A stretch of 64,000 bases of DNA from Abyssibacter profundi (GCF_003151135.1 NZ_QEQK01000007.1:1-64000); one strand, 5' to 3'. Positions 18,421-27,833 are shown, counted from the first letter of the stretch. Program-made: numbers and translations. Notes: a model not told the origin generated them from the letters alone.

Positions 18421-18655
18421 TGCGGGGGCTCCGGTTCAATGGAGCGGCGATAGTAACGTAGCCTTTGGACAGGCTCGGTGACTGATGTTTTCCGTGGCGC
18501 AGCCCGACGCCCTCGCCGACGGTGCCTGCCGACCCAGAACAGGCCAAGCAGGGGCGATCAATGGTATCCTCCGTGATTGACTCCATTTGATGCTTCGCGG
18601 ACCATTGCGGCCCCGCTGGCAGCGCTTGCCTCAACTTCCTTGACGACTTAATCCG

Positions 18656-19273
18656 ATGATTCGACTTGCGAAACTCGCCTGCGTGGTCGCGCTGGCCTCT
18701 GTCTCCACGGTCTGGGCTCAGGATGGCGACGCCGAAAAAGGCGAAGCGCTGGCCTACACCTGTGCTGGCTGCCACGGCATTGCCGGCTACACGAATGCCT
18801 ATCCGACCTTTCGCGTCCCGCGCCTTGGTGGTCAGCACCCCGAATACATCGTGGCAGCGCTGACGGCTTACAAGACCGGTCAGCGCAAGCACCCGACCAT
18901 GGTCGCGCAGGCGGCGTCGTTGACCGAAGAGCAGATCAAGCACATCGCCGCCTATGTCACCCAGGCACCGCAGGTGGGTGATGATGTGGATGTGGTCCCC
19001 ACTGGAGACCCGGCCAAGGGCGAACAGCTCTCACAGGCCTGCGTGGCCTGCCATGGCGCCACCGGCGCATCCGGAATCACCCAGTACCCGATTCTTGCCG
19101 GACAGCATCCTGACTACCTGGCCCATGCGCTCACGGCCTACAAGACGGGCGAGCGCAACAACGCCATCATGAAGGGCTTCGCAGCCAACCTGTCGAAGGA
19201 CGACATCAAGCACCTGGCTGCCTGGTTCGCCTCGCAGAACGAGCCGCTGTACACCCCGAACTTCGACGACTAG
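18656..19273 (+). CDS. Cytochrome c4-type diheme protein (first copy)
   Basis: 205 residues with a signal peptide (MIRLAKLACVVALASVSTVWAQ). It holds two homologous class I cytochrome c domains, with CAGCHG near residue 38 and CVACHG near residue 128. Each is followed by an LGGQHPEYIVAALTAYKTGQR-type segment and a Met ligand. Cytochromes c4 are periplasmic or membrane-associated electron carriers to terminal oxidases. It is monocistronic with a terminator directly downstream. A second c4 gene lies at 47.3 kb beside engB and dsbA; this copy lacks that context. Confidence 0.93.
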   Translation: MIRLAKLACVVALASVSTVWAQDGDAEKGEALAYTCAGCHGIAGYTNAYPTFRVPRLGGQHPEYIVAALTAYKTGQRKHPTMVAQAASLTEEQIKHIAAYVTQAPQVGDDVDVVPTGDPAKGEQLSQACVACHGATGASGITQYPILAGQHPDYLAHALTAYKTGERNNAIMKGFAANLSKDDIKHLAAWFASQNEPLYTPNFDD

Positions 19274-19309
19274 CCGGTCGCGGCAAGCCTGCCGCCCGCT
19301 CGCCTCACC

Positions 19310-19332
19310 AAACGCCCCGTCATGGGGCGTTT
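19310..19332 (+). terminator. Terminator after the first cytochrome c4 gene
   Basis: 9-bp stem AAACGCCCC / GGGGCGTTT with a 5-base loop, followed by a T-rich stretch (TTTGTGTTT). Confidence 0.75.
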
Positions 19333-19480
19333 GTGTTTGCACTGCAATAGTGCATGCCTTTAGGCTCCGTACGGCTGCATCAACCAAGATCTTTCTTCGT
19401 TCTGCAGCACAATGGCAATATGCCTGTCACCCGGCGCGGGAAGAATGCCGGGATTCCACGCACACGCCTGTTCGGAGAAG

Positions 19481-19497
19481 CGCCCCATTGTGGGGCG
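19481..19497 (+). other. Hairpin in the leader of the 193-residue barrel gene
   Basis: Perfect 7-bp stem CGCCCCA / TGGGGCG with a TTG loop, ending 38 bp before the start codon and lacking a T-run. It could stabilise the mRNA or form part of an operator. The rest of the 200-bp spacer (19333-19535) shows only short palindromes such as GCGTGTGCACGC and no gene. Confidence 0.4.
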
Positions 19498-19535
19498 GGC
19501 AGCGTGTGCACGCGGTTGTATCTAAAGGAGTCGAA

Positions 19536-20117
19536 ATGAACAAACTGCTTTTGGGTTCTCTTCTGGCCAGCCTGCCGATGGCAAGCATGGCGTCAGATCC
19601 GTTCCAGCACGTCGATGCCTATCTGGTCTCCACCAACCTGGAGATTGGCGGCGTCGACGATGACGGCGATGGTTTCGGCATTTCTGGCTCATTCCGAGTG
19701 GGCGAGCAAGCTTTCATCGACGCGGAATATCAAAGCGCAGAAACCGATGACTTCGAGATCGAAATTGACCAGCTCCGTCTCGGCCTTGGATTTCATTCCA
19801 TGGAATCGACCGCAGGACTGACCTTCTACGGTCAGGGCGAATACCTGCAGTTTGACGGTAACGGCGACGACGAAGATGGCTTCGGATTGCATGGAGGCAT
19901 CTTGATTGCGGCCACCGAGCAGCTGCGGTTCAAGGGCGAGCTGGGCTACCTCACGCTGGACGATGTCGATGGCCTGGAGTACACCCTGGGCGCCAGCTTC
20001 GACATCACCCCCAATATCGGCCTGTTCGCTGACTACCGTCTGACCGGACTCGAAGACGACAACAACAACGAATTGGACCTCACCGACGTCAAGCTCGGCG
20101 TCAGCATGCTGTTCTAG
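19536..20117 (+). CDS. Small acidic outer-membrane beta-barrel protein
   Basis: 193 residues. The start is fixed by AAAGGAG 6 bp upstream and gives a clear signal peptide (cut near SMAS). The mature part alternates amphipathic strands with loops rich in Asp, Glu and Gly (VDDDGDGFG, DGNGDDEDGFG, EDDNNNELD). It ends with a Phe-terminated strand (KLGVSMLF), the signal for BAM insertion. About eight strands are expected. The function is unknown; the Asp-rich loops might bind divalent cations. It is paralogous to the next gene, with matching order of the GDGFG, EY and FGLHGG elements. Confidence 0.75.
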   Translation: MNKLLLGSLLASLPMASMASDPFQHVDAYLVSTNLEIGGVDDDGDGFGISGSFRVGEQAFIDAEYQSAETDDFEIEIDQLRLGLGFHSMESTAGLTFYGQGEYLQFDGNGDDEDGFGLHGGILIAATEQLRFKGELGYLTLDDVDGLEYTLGASFDITPNIGLFADYRLTGLEDDNNNELDLTDVKLGVSMLF

Positions 20118-20147
20118 GCTGAACCGGCGGTCATCGCCAACACCCAG

Positions 20148-20174
20148 AAACGGCGGGCCCAGCGCCCGCCGTTT
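20148..20174 (+). terminator. Terminator between the two paralogous barrel genes
   Basis: 11-bp stem AAACGGCGGGC / GCCCGCCGTTT with a 5-base loop, followed by a CTCGTTT tail. Its presence makes the paralogues separate transcription units. Confidence 0.75.
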
Positions 20175-20259
20175 CTCGTTTCAACAAGCCCATTTTGCCA
20201 ATCCGTCCGGCAACTGGCAGATTGGCGCCCGATCTTACAATCAAGGGAATGATGCTCTG

Positions 20260-20856
20260 ATGTCTTTCAAACGATTGGCCGCGGGTCTCGCGCTCGCCCC
20301 GTTCGCAGCCGCCGCACAAGGCCCCTCTTACGATTACCTTGATATCAGCTACATCGATTCCGAGGCGGAAGACGACACCGAGGGTGATGGCTTCGGCGGA
20401 GAGATGGTGGCGTCGTTTGCCGACGGCGCATTCTTCATCGGCGAGTACTCCACCCGCGAATTCGAAGACGGCGGCTCCTCGCTGGAATTGTCCGTCCTGA
20501 GCCTGGGCATCGGGGTGGCCGGGCCAGTCGGAGAGAGTGAACTGATCAGCGCCTTTGGCGCGCTGACCTATGAGGATGCCGAGGTCGAGGTGAACGTGCC
20601 CGGCTTTGGTTCGGGAGACGAGAGTGAAAGCGGATACGGGCTGCAAGGTGGCCTGCGTGCCATGTTGTCCGACAACTTTGAACTGCACGCGCGATACAAG
20701 CGGCTCGACATCGACGACGACAATGAAACCTTGGTGCGTTTTGGAGCGGTGCTTGGCCTCGACCAAGGATTCAGCGTGACGTTGGACTACGAAACCTATG
20801 ATGAGGCAGAAATCGACGAATTAATGCTGGGCGTGCGCTTCGATTTCGGCGTCTAA
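20260..20856 (+). CDS. Small acidic outer-membrane beta-barrel protein, paralogue
   Basis: 198 residues with a signal peptide (cut after AAAA). It has the same architecture as the preceding gene: GDGFGGEM strand start, IGEYS strand, YGLQGGLRAML strand and a C-terminal barrel strand (LMLGVRFDFGV). Loops are again strongly acidic (SEAEDDTEGDG, DIDDDNETL). The two genes look like an old tandem duplication, since sequence identity is modest though strand order is kept. Function unknown. It is followed by a terminator shared with the converging cold-shock gene. Confidence 0.72.
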   Translation: MSFKRLAAGLALAPFAAAAQGPSYDYLDISYIDSEAEDDTEGDGFGGEMVASFADGAFFIGEYSTREFEDGGSSLELSVLSLGIGVAGPVGESELISAFGALTYEDAEVEVNVPGFGSGDESESGYGLQGGLRAMLSDNFELHARYKRLDIDDDNETLVRFGAVLGLDQGFSVTLDYETYDEAEIDELMLGVRFDFGV

Positions 20857-20872
20857 TTTCTTAGCAGGCATT

Positions 20873-20902
20873 AAAAAAGGCGGGCTTTTGCCCGCCTTTT
20901 TT
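20873..20902. terminator. Bidirectional terminator between barrel gene and csp
   Basis: 13-bp perfect stem AAAAAAGGCGGGC / GCCCGCCTTTTTT with a TTTT loop, active in both directions between converging genes. Confidence 0.88.
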
Positions 20903-20917
20903 GGACTGCTAACCGGC

Positions 20918-21127
20918 TTAGAGCGGTGTAACGTTCTCAGCCTGCGGTCCCTTCTGACCCTGCACGACGCGCATGGTGACCTTCTGGCCTTCATGCAGCG
21001 TCCGGCGTCCGGAGCCATTAATTGCGCTGAAATGGACAAACACGTCTTTGCCGCCTGCGCGCTCGACAAATCCGAATCCCTTCTCGTCATTGAACCACTT
21101 GACGGTTCCTTCGATCTCTTCAGACAT
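20918..21127 (-). CDS. csp: Cold-shock domain protein (CspA family)
   Basis: 69 residues, the standard Csp size. The OB fold carries RNP1 (KGFGFVER) and RNP2 (VFVHFSAI), the nucleic-acid-binding motifs. These proteins act as RNA chaperones and anti-terminators. The translation start has GAGAAGG 4-5 bp upstream. A candidate promoter sits about 45 bp upstream, which would make the leader short compared with the cold-inducible E. coli cspA leader, so constitutive expression is possible. Confidence 0.95.
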   Translation of the reverse strand: MSEEIEGTVKWFNDEKGFGFVERAGGKDVFVHFSAINGSGRRTLHEGQKVTMRVVQGQKGPQAENVTPL

Positions 21128-21170
21128 TCCTTCTCTCTTTCAAACAACGGCGCTGGACATTTCAGCGTCT

Positions 21171-21199
21171 TCAATACTGACCCGGACAGGCCAGCTCAA
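21171..21199 (-). promoter_or_regulatory. Candidate sigma-70 promoter of csp
   Basis: On the minus strand, TTGAGC and TATTGA are separated by 17 bp. A 7-bp inverted repeat (ATCGCAT / ATGCGAT, 21199-21219) abuts the -35 box and could be an operator. Confidence 0.4.
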
Positions 21200-21378
21200 T
21201 CGCATTCTACGCATGCGATCAGGAAAACCATGCACGATTGTATGACATCCGACGAACGGTCACCTTAGCGGTTGACTCCGCGTATTCCACCGTTCAAAAC
21301 AAATTTGACGGACCGTAGGCCGATCAATGGCGGGCATCTAGGACGACCTGGGGAAGCCCGGGCCGAGTCACATAAACC

Positions 21379-22113
21379 CTAGAACTTCAACAACATCCCC
21401 ATGTATCCGCCGCGAAACTCGGCGTCGACGGCATAGTTGCTGGTCGTAAAGCGATAACGGCGGGACTGCAGACCAAACTCCAATCCCAGCGGGGCGATGA
21501 CAGGCCACAACAGGCTCCCCCGGGCGTGGATGGCCCGGTCGGCGCCCGATTCGACATAGGCGGCTTCGACCCGCAACGTAATCGGGCCGAACGGCGCCAC
21601 ATCCGCCCGCAGCAACGCCAGTGGATACGTCTCGTCGTATCGGTCGGTCTGCGCGGCTTCTCCGTCCTCCTGGCGCGTCACCAGGCCATCGACGTTCTCG
21701 ATCATGACGCCCAGGCCGAGCCGAACACCCTCTGTAATCAACGGCAGCGTCAGGGATAAGGCCGTCAAATCGAAATCCGCACGGGCGGTTCCCGTCGATC
21801 CCGGCAAGATCAGCGCGCCGTCGGTCTGTCCGGTGGCACCTGCCTGCAGCCCCTGACGCTCGAGCAGCACATCGGGCCACCAACGCCCCGGCGGCGAGGC
21901 GCCTAAACGGAAATAGGATTGCCCGTTGCCTTCGTTGGACAAATCCGTGAAGTCGACCTGATCGGAGGTATCCCGCACCTGGCCGCTGGCATCGAAACTC
22001 CACTGCCCCAACGCAAGCTCACCGTGCCAGGCGGCCGCCTCCGCGCCCGCCAATCCGGACCAGAGGCCAACCAGCAACCCAAGACACCACCGAGCCCATC
22101 GCGTATCACACAT
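21379..22113 (-). CDS. Outer-membrane beta-barrel protein, TIGR04219-like
   Basis: 244 residues with a signal peptide (LGLLVGLWSGLAGAEA). The mature protein begins WHGELALGQWSFDASGQVRD and later has NEGNGQSYFRLGA, SLTLPLITEGVRLGLGV and a terminal strand MGMLLKF. This arrangement recalls the TIGR04219 family of outer-membrane proteins. That assignment is from memory and moderate only; the barrel nature itself is well supported. No operon partner; the MoxR gene lies 109 bp upstream on the same strand. Confidence 0.6.
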   Translation of the reverse strand: MCDTRWARWCLGLLVGLWSGLAGAEAAAWHGELALGQWSFDASGQVRDTSDQVDFTDLSNEGNGQSYFRLGASPPGRWWPDVLLERQGLQAGATGQTDGALILPGSTGTARADFDLTALSLTLPLITEGVRLGLGVMIENVDGLVTRQEDGEAAQTDRYDETYPLALLRADVAPFGPITLRVEAAYVESGADRAIHARGSLLWPVIAPLGLEFGLQSRRYRFTTSNYAVDAEFRGGYMGMLLKF

Positions 22114-22222
22114 GCCAGCCTCCCTGCCGAATGATCAAACCCTGAAGGCGTTAGGGAAACACGCTTGCCGACCGCTGCGCCACCACAGTGCCGCCCCGAA
22201 CAGGCGACCAGACCCGTCTCGC

Positions 22223-23071
22223 CTAGGCGCCGCGTCTCTGCATGAACACCAGCTTCTCGAACAGGTGGATGTCCTGCTCGTTCTTGATCAGCGCTCCGTA
22301 AAGCGGCGGCAGCGATTGCTTGCTACTGGCCTCACGCAGCGTGGAGGCGTCGATATCTTCAGCCAGCAGCAGCTTGAGCCAGTCGATCAATTCCGATGTC
22401 GATGGCTTTTTCTTAAGCCCCGGCGCCTCGCGCAGGTCGAAGAAGATTTCCATGGCCACCCGCAGCAGTTCCGGCTTCAGCTTGGGGAAATGGACATCGA
22501 CAATCGCCTGCATCGTGTCCTTGTCCGGGAAACGGATGTAATGAAAAAAGCAGCGGCGCAGGAAGGCGTCCGGCAATTCTTTTTCATTGTTGGAGGTAAT
22601 GATGATGATCGGCCGGTATTTTGCCGTGATGGTTTCACGGGTTTCGTAAACATCGAACTCCATGCGATCGATCTCGCGCAGCAAGTCGTTCGGGAACTCA
22701 ATGTCGGCCTTGTCGATCTCGTCGATCAGCAGCACGGGCTGCTCGTCACACTGGAAGCACTCCCACAAAGGCCCACGGACGATGTAGTTGGCGATGTCGT
22801 GAACCTTCTCTTCGCCCAACTGGGAGTCACGGAGCCGCGAGACCGCGTCGTATTCGTAAAGCCCCTGCTGGGCCTTGGTCGTCGATTTGATATGCCATTC
22901 GAACAAAGGCTTGCCAAGCGACTGAGCCACTTCCTGCGCCAGCAGCGTCTTGCCGGTCCCGGGCTCGCCCTTGATCAGCAGCGGACGGCCCAACGCCACC
23001 GCCGCATTCACGGCCAGCTTCAAGTCATCGGTGGCGACGTAGCGTTCGGTTCCCTCAAATCGATTGGTCAT
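22223..23071 (-). CDS. MoxR-family AAA+ ATPase
   Basis: 282 residues. Walker A is GEPGTGKTLLA, Walker B is VLLIDEIDKAD, sensor 1 is IIITSNNEKELPDAFLRRC. MoxR ATPases act as chaperones that mature metalloenzymes or oxidase complexes, usually with a von Willebrand factor A partner encoded next door. Here the downstream gene is an outer-membrane barrel and the upstream gene is pgk, so no VWA partner is visible. Starting at MTNRFEGTERYVA (AGGA upstream) removes a 12-residue unconserved extension. Confidence 0.88.
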   Translation of the reverse strand: MTNRFEGTERYVATDDLKLAVNAAVALGRPLLIKGEPGTGKTLLAQEVAQSLGKPLFEWHIKSTTKAQQGLYEYDAVSRLRDSQLGEEKVHDIANYIVRGPLWECFQCDEQPVLLIDEIDKADIEFPNDLLREIDRMEFDVYETRETITAKYRPIIIITSNNEKELPDAFLRRCFFHYIRFPDKDTMQAIVDVHFPKLKPELLRVAMEIFFDLREAPGLKKKPSTSELIDWLKLLLAEDIDASTLREASSKQSLPPLYGALIKNEQDIHLFEKLVFMQRRGA

Positions 23072-23216
23072 GGTGTCCTGAGTCTTTTGAGCATCGGTGG
23101 AGCGCACGGCGCGGCGCTAGGGCTGTGGCCACCCGCAGCCGGGGGCGCTCTGCGTCTAATCCTAGAGTATCCCGGCAGCCGATGAGCAGGCGCTCCGGCC
23201 GCCGGGCGCAAGACGG

Positions 23217-24383
23217 CTAGGCGCGGGCCTGCAGCATGGCGACTGCGGGCAGCGTCTTGCCTTCCAGGAATTCCAGAAAGGCGCCACCGCCCGTCGAGAT
23301 ATAGGAGACCTGCTGTTCGATGCCGTACTTGTCGATGGCCGCAAGGGTGTCGCCGCCGCCCGCAATCGAAAAGGCATCTGAGCCTGCGATGGCCTGGGAC
23401 ATGGCCTCGGTGCCGCCGGCAAACTGATCGAACTCGAACACGCCGACGGGGCCGTTCCAGACGATGGTGCCCGCACCATCGAGCAACGCCGCCAACGTCT
23501 TGCGGGTATCGGGCCCCACGTCGAGCACCATGTCCTGCTCGCCAATCTGGTCCACCGGCTTCACCGTGGCTGGTGCGTCGGCAGAAAACGCAGTGGCAAC
23601 GACCACGTCACTGGGCAGCGGAATATCGCCGCCCTTGGCCTTGACGGCGGCCATGATTCGCTGGGCCGTCTCGATCAGATCCGGCTCATGCAGCGACGCC
23701 CCTACGGTCACACCGGTCGCGGCCAAGAAAGTGTTGGCGATGCCGCCACCGAGCACGAGCTGGTCGACTTTGTCGATAAGCGATTCGATGACACCCAGCT
23801 TGGATGACACCTTGGACCCGCCGATGATCGCAACCAGCGGCCGCGCGGGGTCGCCCAGCGCCTGGCCCAGCGCATCCAACTCAGCGGCCAGCAGCGGCCC
23901 GGCGCAAGCCACCGGGGCAAACTTGCCGGCGCCATGCGTCGACGCCTGGGCCCGATGCGCGGTGCCGAAGGCGTCCATTACGTAGATGTCGCACAGCGCC
24001 GCCATGCGCTTGGCCAGCTGCTCGTCATCGGCCTTCTCCCCTTCGAGAAAGCGCACGTTCTCACACAACACCACATCGCCAGGATTCGGCGCATCCATGG
24101 TGAGCCAGTCGGTAATCAGCGGCACGGGCGCGCCCAGGGCTTCGCCCAGCCACTCGGCGACAGGCTGCAGGCTGTACTTGGCCTCGGGCTGACCCTCGGT
24201 GGGTCGGCCGAGATGAGACATGATCATGACGCGGGCACCGGCATCACGCGCCGCACGAATCGTGGGCAGGGCGGCCTTGAGCCGGGCGTCAGAGGTGATG
24301 CGACCGCCGTCCAGCGGCACATTGAGATCTTCGCGAATCAGGACCCGCTTATTGGCCAGGTCCAGGTCGGTCATGCGTTTCAT
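23217..24383 (-). CDS. pgk: Phosphoglycerate kinase
   Basis: 388 residues. It catalyses 1,3-bisphosphoglycerate + ADP to 3-phosphoglycerate + ATP. Visible signatures are [16 protein letters not shown] near the N-terminus, SHLGRPTEG, the hinge [14 protein letters not shown], the nucleotide site WNGPVGVFE and the C-terminal [13 protein letters not shown] / [17 protein letters not shown]. The ATG preceded by GAGGAGC was chosen; upstream codons fall in a non-conserved leader. It follows tkt and gap on the same strand, but the gap-pgk gap is 207 bp with two strong hairpins, suggesting separate tuning. Confidence 0.97.
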   Translation of the reverse strand: MKRMTDLDLANKRVLIREDLNVPLDGGRITSDARLKAALPTIRAARDAGARVMIMSHLGRPTEGQPEAKYSLQPVAEWLGEALGAPVPLITDWLTMDAPNPGDVVLCENVRFLEGEKADDEQLAKRMAALCDIYVMDAFGTAHRAQASTHGAGKFAPVACAGPLLAAELDALGQALGDPARPLVAIIGGSKVSSKLGVIESLIDKVDQLVLGGGIANTFLAATGVTVGASLHEPDLIETAQRIMAAVKAKGGDIPLPSDVVVATAFSADAPATVKPVDQIGEQDMVLDVGPDTRKTLAALLDGAGTIVWNGPVGVFEFDQFAGGTEAMSQAIAGSDAFSIAGGGDTLAAIDKYGIEQQVSYISTGGGAFLEFLEGKTLPAVAMLQARA

Positions 24384-24483
24384 GCAGTGCTCCTCGAAGC
24401 AGGCCATTCGCATCCGGCGAACGGCGGGCGCGGGCAGCTCGACATGCCGACGCCAGAAAATAGGGGGACCCGCTGAAGCCATA

Positions 24484-24516
24484 CAGGCGGCCGACTCAGA
24501 TCGAGCGGGCCGCCTG
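24484..24516 (-). other. Intercistronic hairpin 1 in the gap-pgk spacer
   Basis: Perfect 9-bp stem CAGGCGGCC / GGCCGCCTG around a 15-base loop, with no T-run on the minus strand. It could be a processing or mRNA-stability element just upstream of pgk. Confidence 0.5.
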
Positions 24517-24536
24517 CACGGTGGGATCGCGGGCGA

Positions 24537-24572
24537 TGACGGGTGGGCGCCCCATGCGCTCGCCACCCGTCA
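24537..24572 (-). other. Intercistronic hairpin 2 in the gap-pgk spacer
   Basis: 10-bp stem TGACGGGTGG / CCACCCGTCA, extended by a further GCG/CGC-like inner pairing with one bulge. It lies 19 bp past the gap stop codon and has no T-run, so it resembles a 3'-end stabiliser rather than a terminator. Confidence 0.5.
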
Positions 24573-24590
24573 CGGCGCCATCGGCCTGGA

Positions 24591-25601
24591 TCAGGCCTTG
24601 GCCAAGGCCAACGTGGTGTCCAGCATGCGGTTGCTGTAACCCCATTCGTTGTCGTACCAGGAGCAGACCTTGATCAGACCGCCATCGATTTCGCGGGTCA
24701 GGCCGGCATCAAAGGTGCTGGAGGCGGCATCGTGGTTAAAGTCGATGGAGACCAGCGGTGCGTCGTTGTAGTTCAGCACGGCGGACAACGGACCGGAGCT
24801 GGCGGCGTCCTTCATGATCTGGTTGATCTCGTCCGCCGTGGTCGCACGACCCGGCTTGAAGGTCAGGTCAACAATGGACACGTTGATCGTCGGCACGCGG
24901 ATCGCGAAGCCGTCGAGCTTGCCCTTGAGTTCCGGCAACACCAGACCCACGGCCGCGGCGGCACCGGTCTTGGTCGGAATCATGGACTGCGTGGCCGAGC
25001 GCGCACGACGCAGATCCGAGTGATAAACGTCGGTCAGCACCTGGTCGTTGGTAAACGCGTGGATCGTCGTCATCAGGCCCGACTCGATGCCCACGGTGTC
25101 CTGCAGGGCCTTGGCAACCGGCGCCAGGCAGTTGGTCGTGCAGGAGGCGTTGCTGACGATCTGATCGCCAGATTCCAGCGTGTCGTGGTTGACGCCATAG
25201 ACGATGGTCTTGACGTCGGAGCCGGCCGGCTGCGAGACAACCACGTGCTTGGCACCGCCCTGGATGTGGGCCATGGCCTTGTCCTTGCTGGCGAAGAACC
25301 CGGTGCACTCCAGCACCACGTCCACGCCCAGCTCGCCCCAGGGCAGCTCGGCCGGATTGCGGTTAGCCAGCACCTTGATCTTGTCGCCATTGACGACCAT
25401 GGAATCGCCCTCGACGCTGACCGTGCCCGGGAACTTACCGTGGGCCGTGTCGTACTGGGTCAGGTGCGCATTGGTGTTGGCATCGCCCAGGTCGTTGATG
25501 GCAACGATCTGGATTTCGTCGGTGCGGCCGGACTCGTACAGCGCACGCAGGACATTGCGGCCGATGCGGCCGTACCCGTTGATCGCGATCTTCGTAGCCA
25601 T
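24591..25601 (-). CDS. gap: Type I glyceraldehyde-3-phosphate dehydrogenase
   Basis: 336 residues. It converts glyceraldehyde-3-phosphate, phosphate and NAD+ to 1,3-bisphosphoglycerate. The Rossmann start is [15 protein letters not shown], and the catalytic cysteine is in [14 protein letters not shown], with Asp at the end of the second strand, indicates NAD rather than NADP preference. The C-terminal [14 protein letters not shown] is canonical. Spacing to tkt is 23 bp, so tkt-gap form an operon. Confident as Gap; it is not Epd-like because the active-site surroundings match phosphorylating GAPDH. Confidence 0.97.
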   Translation of the reverse strand: MATKIAINGYGRIGRNVLRALYESGRTDEIQIVAINDLGDANTNAHLTQYDTAHGKFPGTVSVEGDSMVVNGDKIKVLANRNPAELPWGELGVDVVLECTGFFASKDKAMAHIQGGAKHVVVSQPAGSDVKTIVYGVNHDTLESGDQIVSNASCTTNCLAPVAKALQDTVGIESGLMTTIHAFTNDQVLTDVYHSDLRRARSATQSMIPTKTGAAAAVGLVLPELKGKLDGFAIRVPTINVSIVDLTFKPGRATTADEINQIMKDAASSGPLSAVLNYNDAPLVSIDFNHDAASSTFDAGLTREIDGGLIKVCSWYDNEWGYSNRMLDTTLALAKA

Positions 25602-25624
25602 GTGTTCTCTCCTTGGTTAGTCGG

Positions 25625-27628
25625 TTAGTTCAACAAGTCGCGCACGGTGTTCGTGATGCGATCTGTCGTCAGGTCGAAATGTTGGTAAGCGTCACCAGCC
25701 GGTGCCGACACGCCGAAGCTGTCGATACCGATGACCGCCCCGGTCGCTCCCACCCAGCGCCACCAGGTCCCGGTGGAACCGGCTTCGATGGCCACACGGG
25801 TGGTCACGGCCGCCGGCAGCACGCGCTGCTGATACTCGGGCGTCTGCCGCAGGAAGACTTCCTCGCAGGGCATGGACACCACGCGCGTCGGCGTACCCTC
25901 GGCCGACAAGGCCTGGGCAGCGGCGACGGCCAGTTCCACTTCGGAGCCGGTGGCAATGACCACGGCGACCGGTTCGGCATCCGGTTCCCACAGGGTGTAG
26001 GCGCCGCGACGCACATCTGCGAGCTGCTCGGCCGTGCGCGGTTGGTGCTCGACGTTCTGGCGGGTCAGTGCCAGCGCCGTCGGCCCATCCTGGCGCAGCA
26101 GCGCGGACTCCCAGGCCACGGCCGTCTCGACATCATCACAGGGCCGCCAGACATCCAGGTTGGGCATCAGCCGCAGGCTGCCGATGTGCTCGATGGGCTG
26201 GTGGGTCGGGCCGTCCTCGCCCAGCCCAATGGAATCGTGGGTATAGACGAGAATATTTCGAATGCGCATGAGCGCAGCCAGGCGCACGGCATTGCGGGCA
26301 TAGTCCGAGAAGGTCAGGAACGTGCCGGAAAACGGCAGGAACCCGCCATGTAGCCGGGCCCCGTTGCCAATCGCCGTCATGCCGAATTCGCGCACGCCGT
26401 AGTTGACGTACTGACCCTTGACCGTCTCTGGCGTCACGGGCTCCACGCCCTTCCAGATCGTGCCGTTGGAGCCCGTCAGATCCGCCGAACCGCCCAGCAG
26501 TTCGGGCATGCCGGGTGCAATGGCGTTGAGCACGGCCTGTGAGGCCTTGCGCGTCGCGTTCTTCTTGCCGTTGGCCTGAACGTCTTCGACCAACCGGGCG
26601 AGTTTGTCGACGAGATCGGCCGGCAGATCACCCGCCATCCGACGCTCGAATTCGGCGGCCTTGTCCGGGTGAGCCGCACGATAAGCAGCCAGACGCTCGT
26701 TCCAGGCAGCTTCCGCTGCGGCGCCTTGCTCCCGTCGATCCCAGGCCGTGCGAACCACCTCCGGAATCTCGAAAGCCTCGCCATCCCAGCCCAGCGTGGA
26801 GCGGGCGGCCGTAATGCCATCACCACCCAGCGGGGCGCCATGCGTATCGGCCGACCCGGCATTGGTGGCACCGAAACCGATGATGGTTTTGCAGCAGATC
26901 AATGTCGGCTTGCCTGTCTCGGCCTGGGCCTTGGCCAGCGCTGCGCGCACGGCCTCGGCATCATGGCCATCGACGTTGCGGATCACCTGCCAGCCATACG
27001 ACTCGAAGCGGGCCGGCGTATCGTCGCGGAACCAGCCATCGACCGAGCCGTCGATGGAAATGCCATTGTCGTCGTACAGCGCAATCAGCTTGCCCAGCCC
27101 CAGGGTGCCGGCCAGCGAACAGGCCTCATGGCTGATGCCCTCCATCAGGCAGCCGTCACCCAGGAACACATAGGTGTGATGATCGACGATGTCGTGGCCA
27201 TCGAGATTGAACTCGGCGGCGAGCAAACGCTCGGCCAGCGCCATGCCCACACCGTTGGCAATACCCTGCCCCAATGGCCCGGTGGTGGTTTCCACGCCCG
27301 GCGTCTCGGCATACTCGGGATGACCGGGCGTGCGCGAGTGCAGCTGACGGAAGGCCTTGAGGTCGTCGATGCCCAGGTCATAGCCGGTCAGGTGCAACAC
27401 CGCATACAGCAGCATCGAGCCATGACCGTTGGACAGCACGAAGCGGTCACGGTCCGCCCATGCCGGGTTGTTGGGGTTGTGCTTAAGCACATCGCGCCAG
27501 AGGACTTCGGCAATATCGGCCATGCCCATGGGCATGCCGGGGTGACCGGAGTTGGCGGCCTGGACGGCGTCCATGGCCAGAGCGCGGATGGCGTTGGCGC
27601 GAAGACGCGGGGACGTGGAGTCAGCCAT
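25625..27628 (-). CDS. tkt: Transketolase
   Basis: 667 residues. A thiamine-diphosphate enzyme transferring two-carbon ketol units in the pentose-phosphate pathway. Motifs: [33 protein letters not shown], the ThDP-binding GDGCLMEG...[10 protein letters not shown]-like region (here [11 protein letters not shown]), [10 protein letters not shown], and [18 protein letters not shown]. The chosen ATG gives [22 protein letters not shown], matching family N-termini; longer upstream readings lack conservation. First gene of tkt-gap-(pgk). Its leader holds a terminator-like hairpin. Confidence 0.96.
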   Translation of the reverse strand: MADSTSPRLRANAIRALAMDAVQAANSGHPGMPMGMADIAEVLWRDVLKHNPNNPAWADRDRFVLSNGHGSMLLYAVLHLTGYDLGIDDLKAFRQLHSRTPGHPEYAETPGVETTTGPLGQGIANGVGMALAERLLAAEFNLDGHDIVDHHTYVFLGDGCLMEGISHEACSLAGTLGLGKLIALYDDNGISIDGSVDGWFRDDTPARFESYGWQVIRNVDGHDAEAVRAALAKAQAETGKPTLICCKTIIGFGATNAGSADTHGAPLGGDGITAARSTLGWDGEAFEIPEVVRTAWDRREQGAAAEAAWNERLAAYRAAHPDKAAEFERRMAGDLPADLVDKLARLVEDVQANGKKNATRKASQAVLNAIAPGMPELLGGSADLTGSNGTIWKGVEPVTPETVKGQYVNYGVREFGMTAIGNGARLHGGFLPFSGTFLTFSDYARNAVRLAALMRIRNILVYTHDSIGLGEDGPTHQPIEHIGSLRLMPNLDVWRPCDDVETAVAWESALLRQDGPTALALTRQNVEHQPRTAEQLADVRRGAYTLWEPDAEPVAVVIATGSEVELAVAAAQALSAEGTPTRVVSMPCEEVFLRQTPEYQQRVLPAAVTTRVAIEAGSTGTWWRWVGATGAVIGIDSFGVSAPAGDAYQHFDLTTDRITNTVRDLLN

Positions 27629-27668
27629 GAACCTGGGGCCTGAAAGAGCGGTGATGGACTTGGCGAGC

Positions 27669-27694
27669 AAAAAGGCCGGCGAATCACCGGCCTT
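27669..27694 (-). terminator. Terminator-like hairpin in the tkt leader
   Basis: On the minus strand, AAGGCCGG / CCGGCCTT with a 7-base loop is followed by further T residues, forming a five-T run. It lies 41 bp upstream of tkt and about 15 nt after the predicted transcription start, so it could act as an attenuator. On the plus strand it has no T-run. Confidence 0.55.
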
Positions 27695-27714
27695 GCTGCG
27701 CAAAATGGGGCGAT

Positions 27715-27743
27715 ATTCTGGCCGAGACGCCCGGTCTAGGCAA
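27715..27743 (-). promoter_or_regulatory. Candidate sigma-70 promoter of tkt
   Basis: On the minus strand, TTGCCT and CAGAAT are separated by 17 bp, in the 205-bp region shared with the divergent PQQ-dehydrogenase gene. The hexamers are only moderate matches. Confidence 0.4.
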
Positions 27744-27833
27744 GGCAGGGGGCAAGCTGGTATATGCTCGGCCCTTGCATCGACCAGAGCCGATTCATCG
27801 GCCGGACCCAATCGTTTCAGGGAGGAGACACCC

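Noticed and set aside
18617-18629. Sigma-54-like TGGCA...TTGC upstream of the first cytochrome c4 gene
   Set aside because: Spacing between the -24 and -12 elements is two bases too short.
27552-27833. N-terminal extension of the PQQ dehydrogenase into the tkt region
   Set aside because: It would place the signal peptide internally and overlap tkt; GGAGGAG precedes the ATG at 27834.
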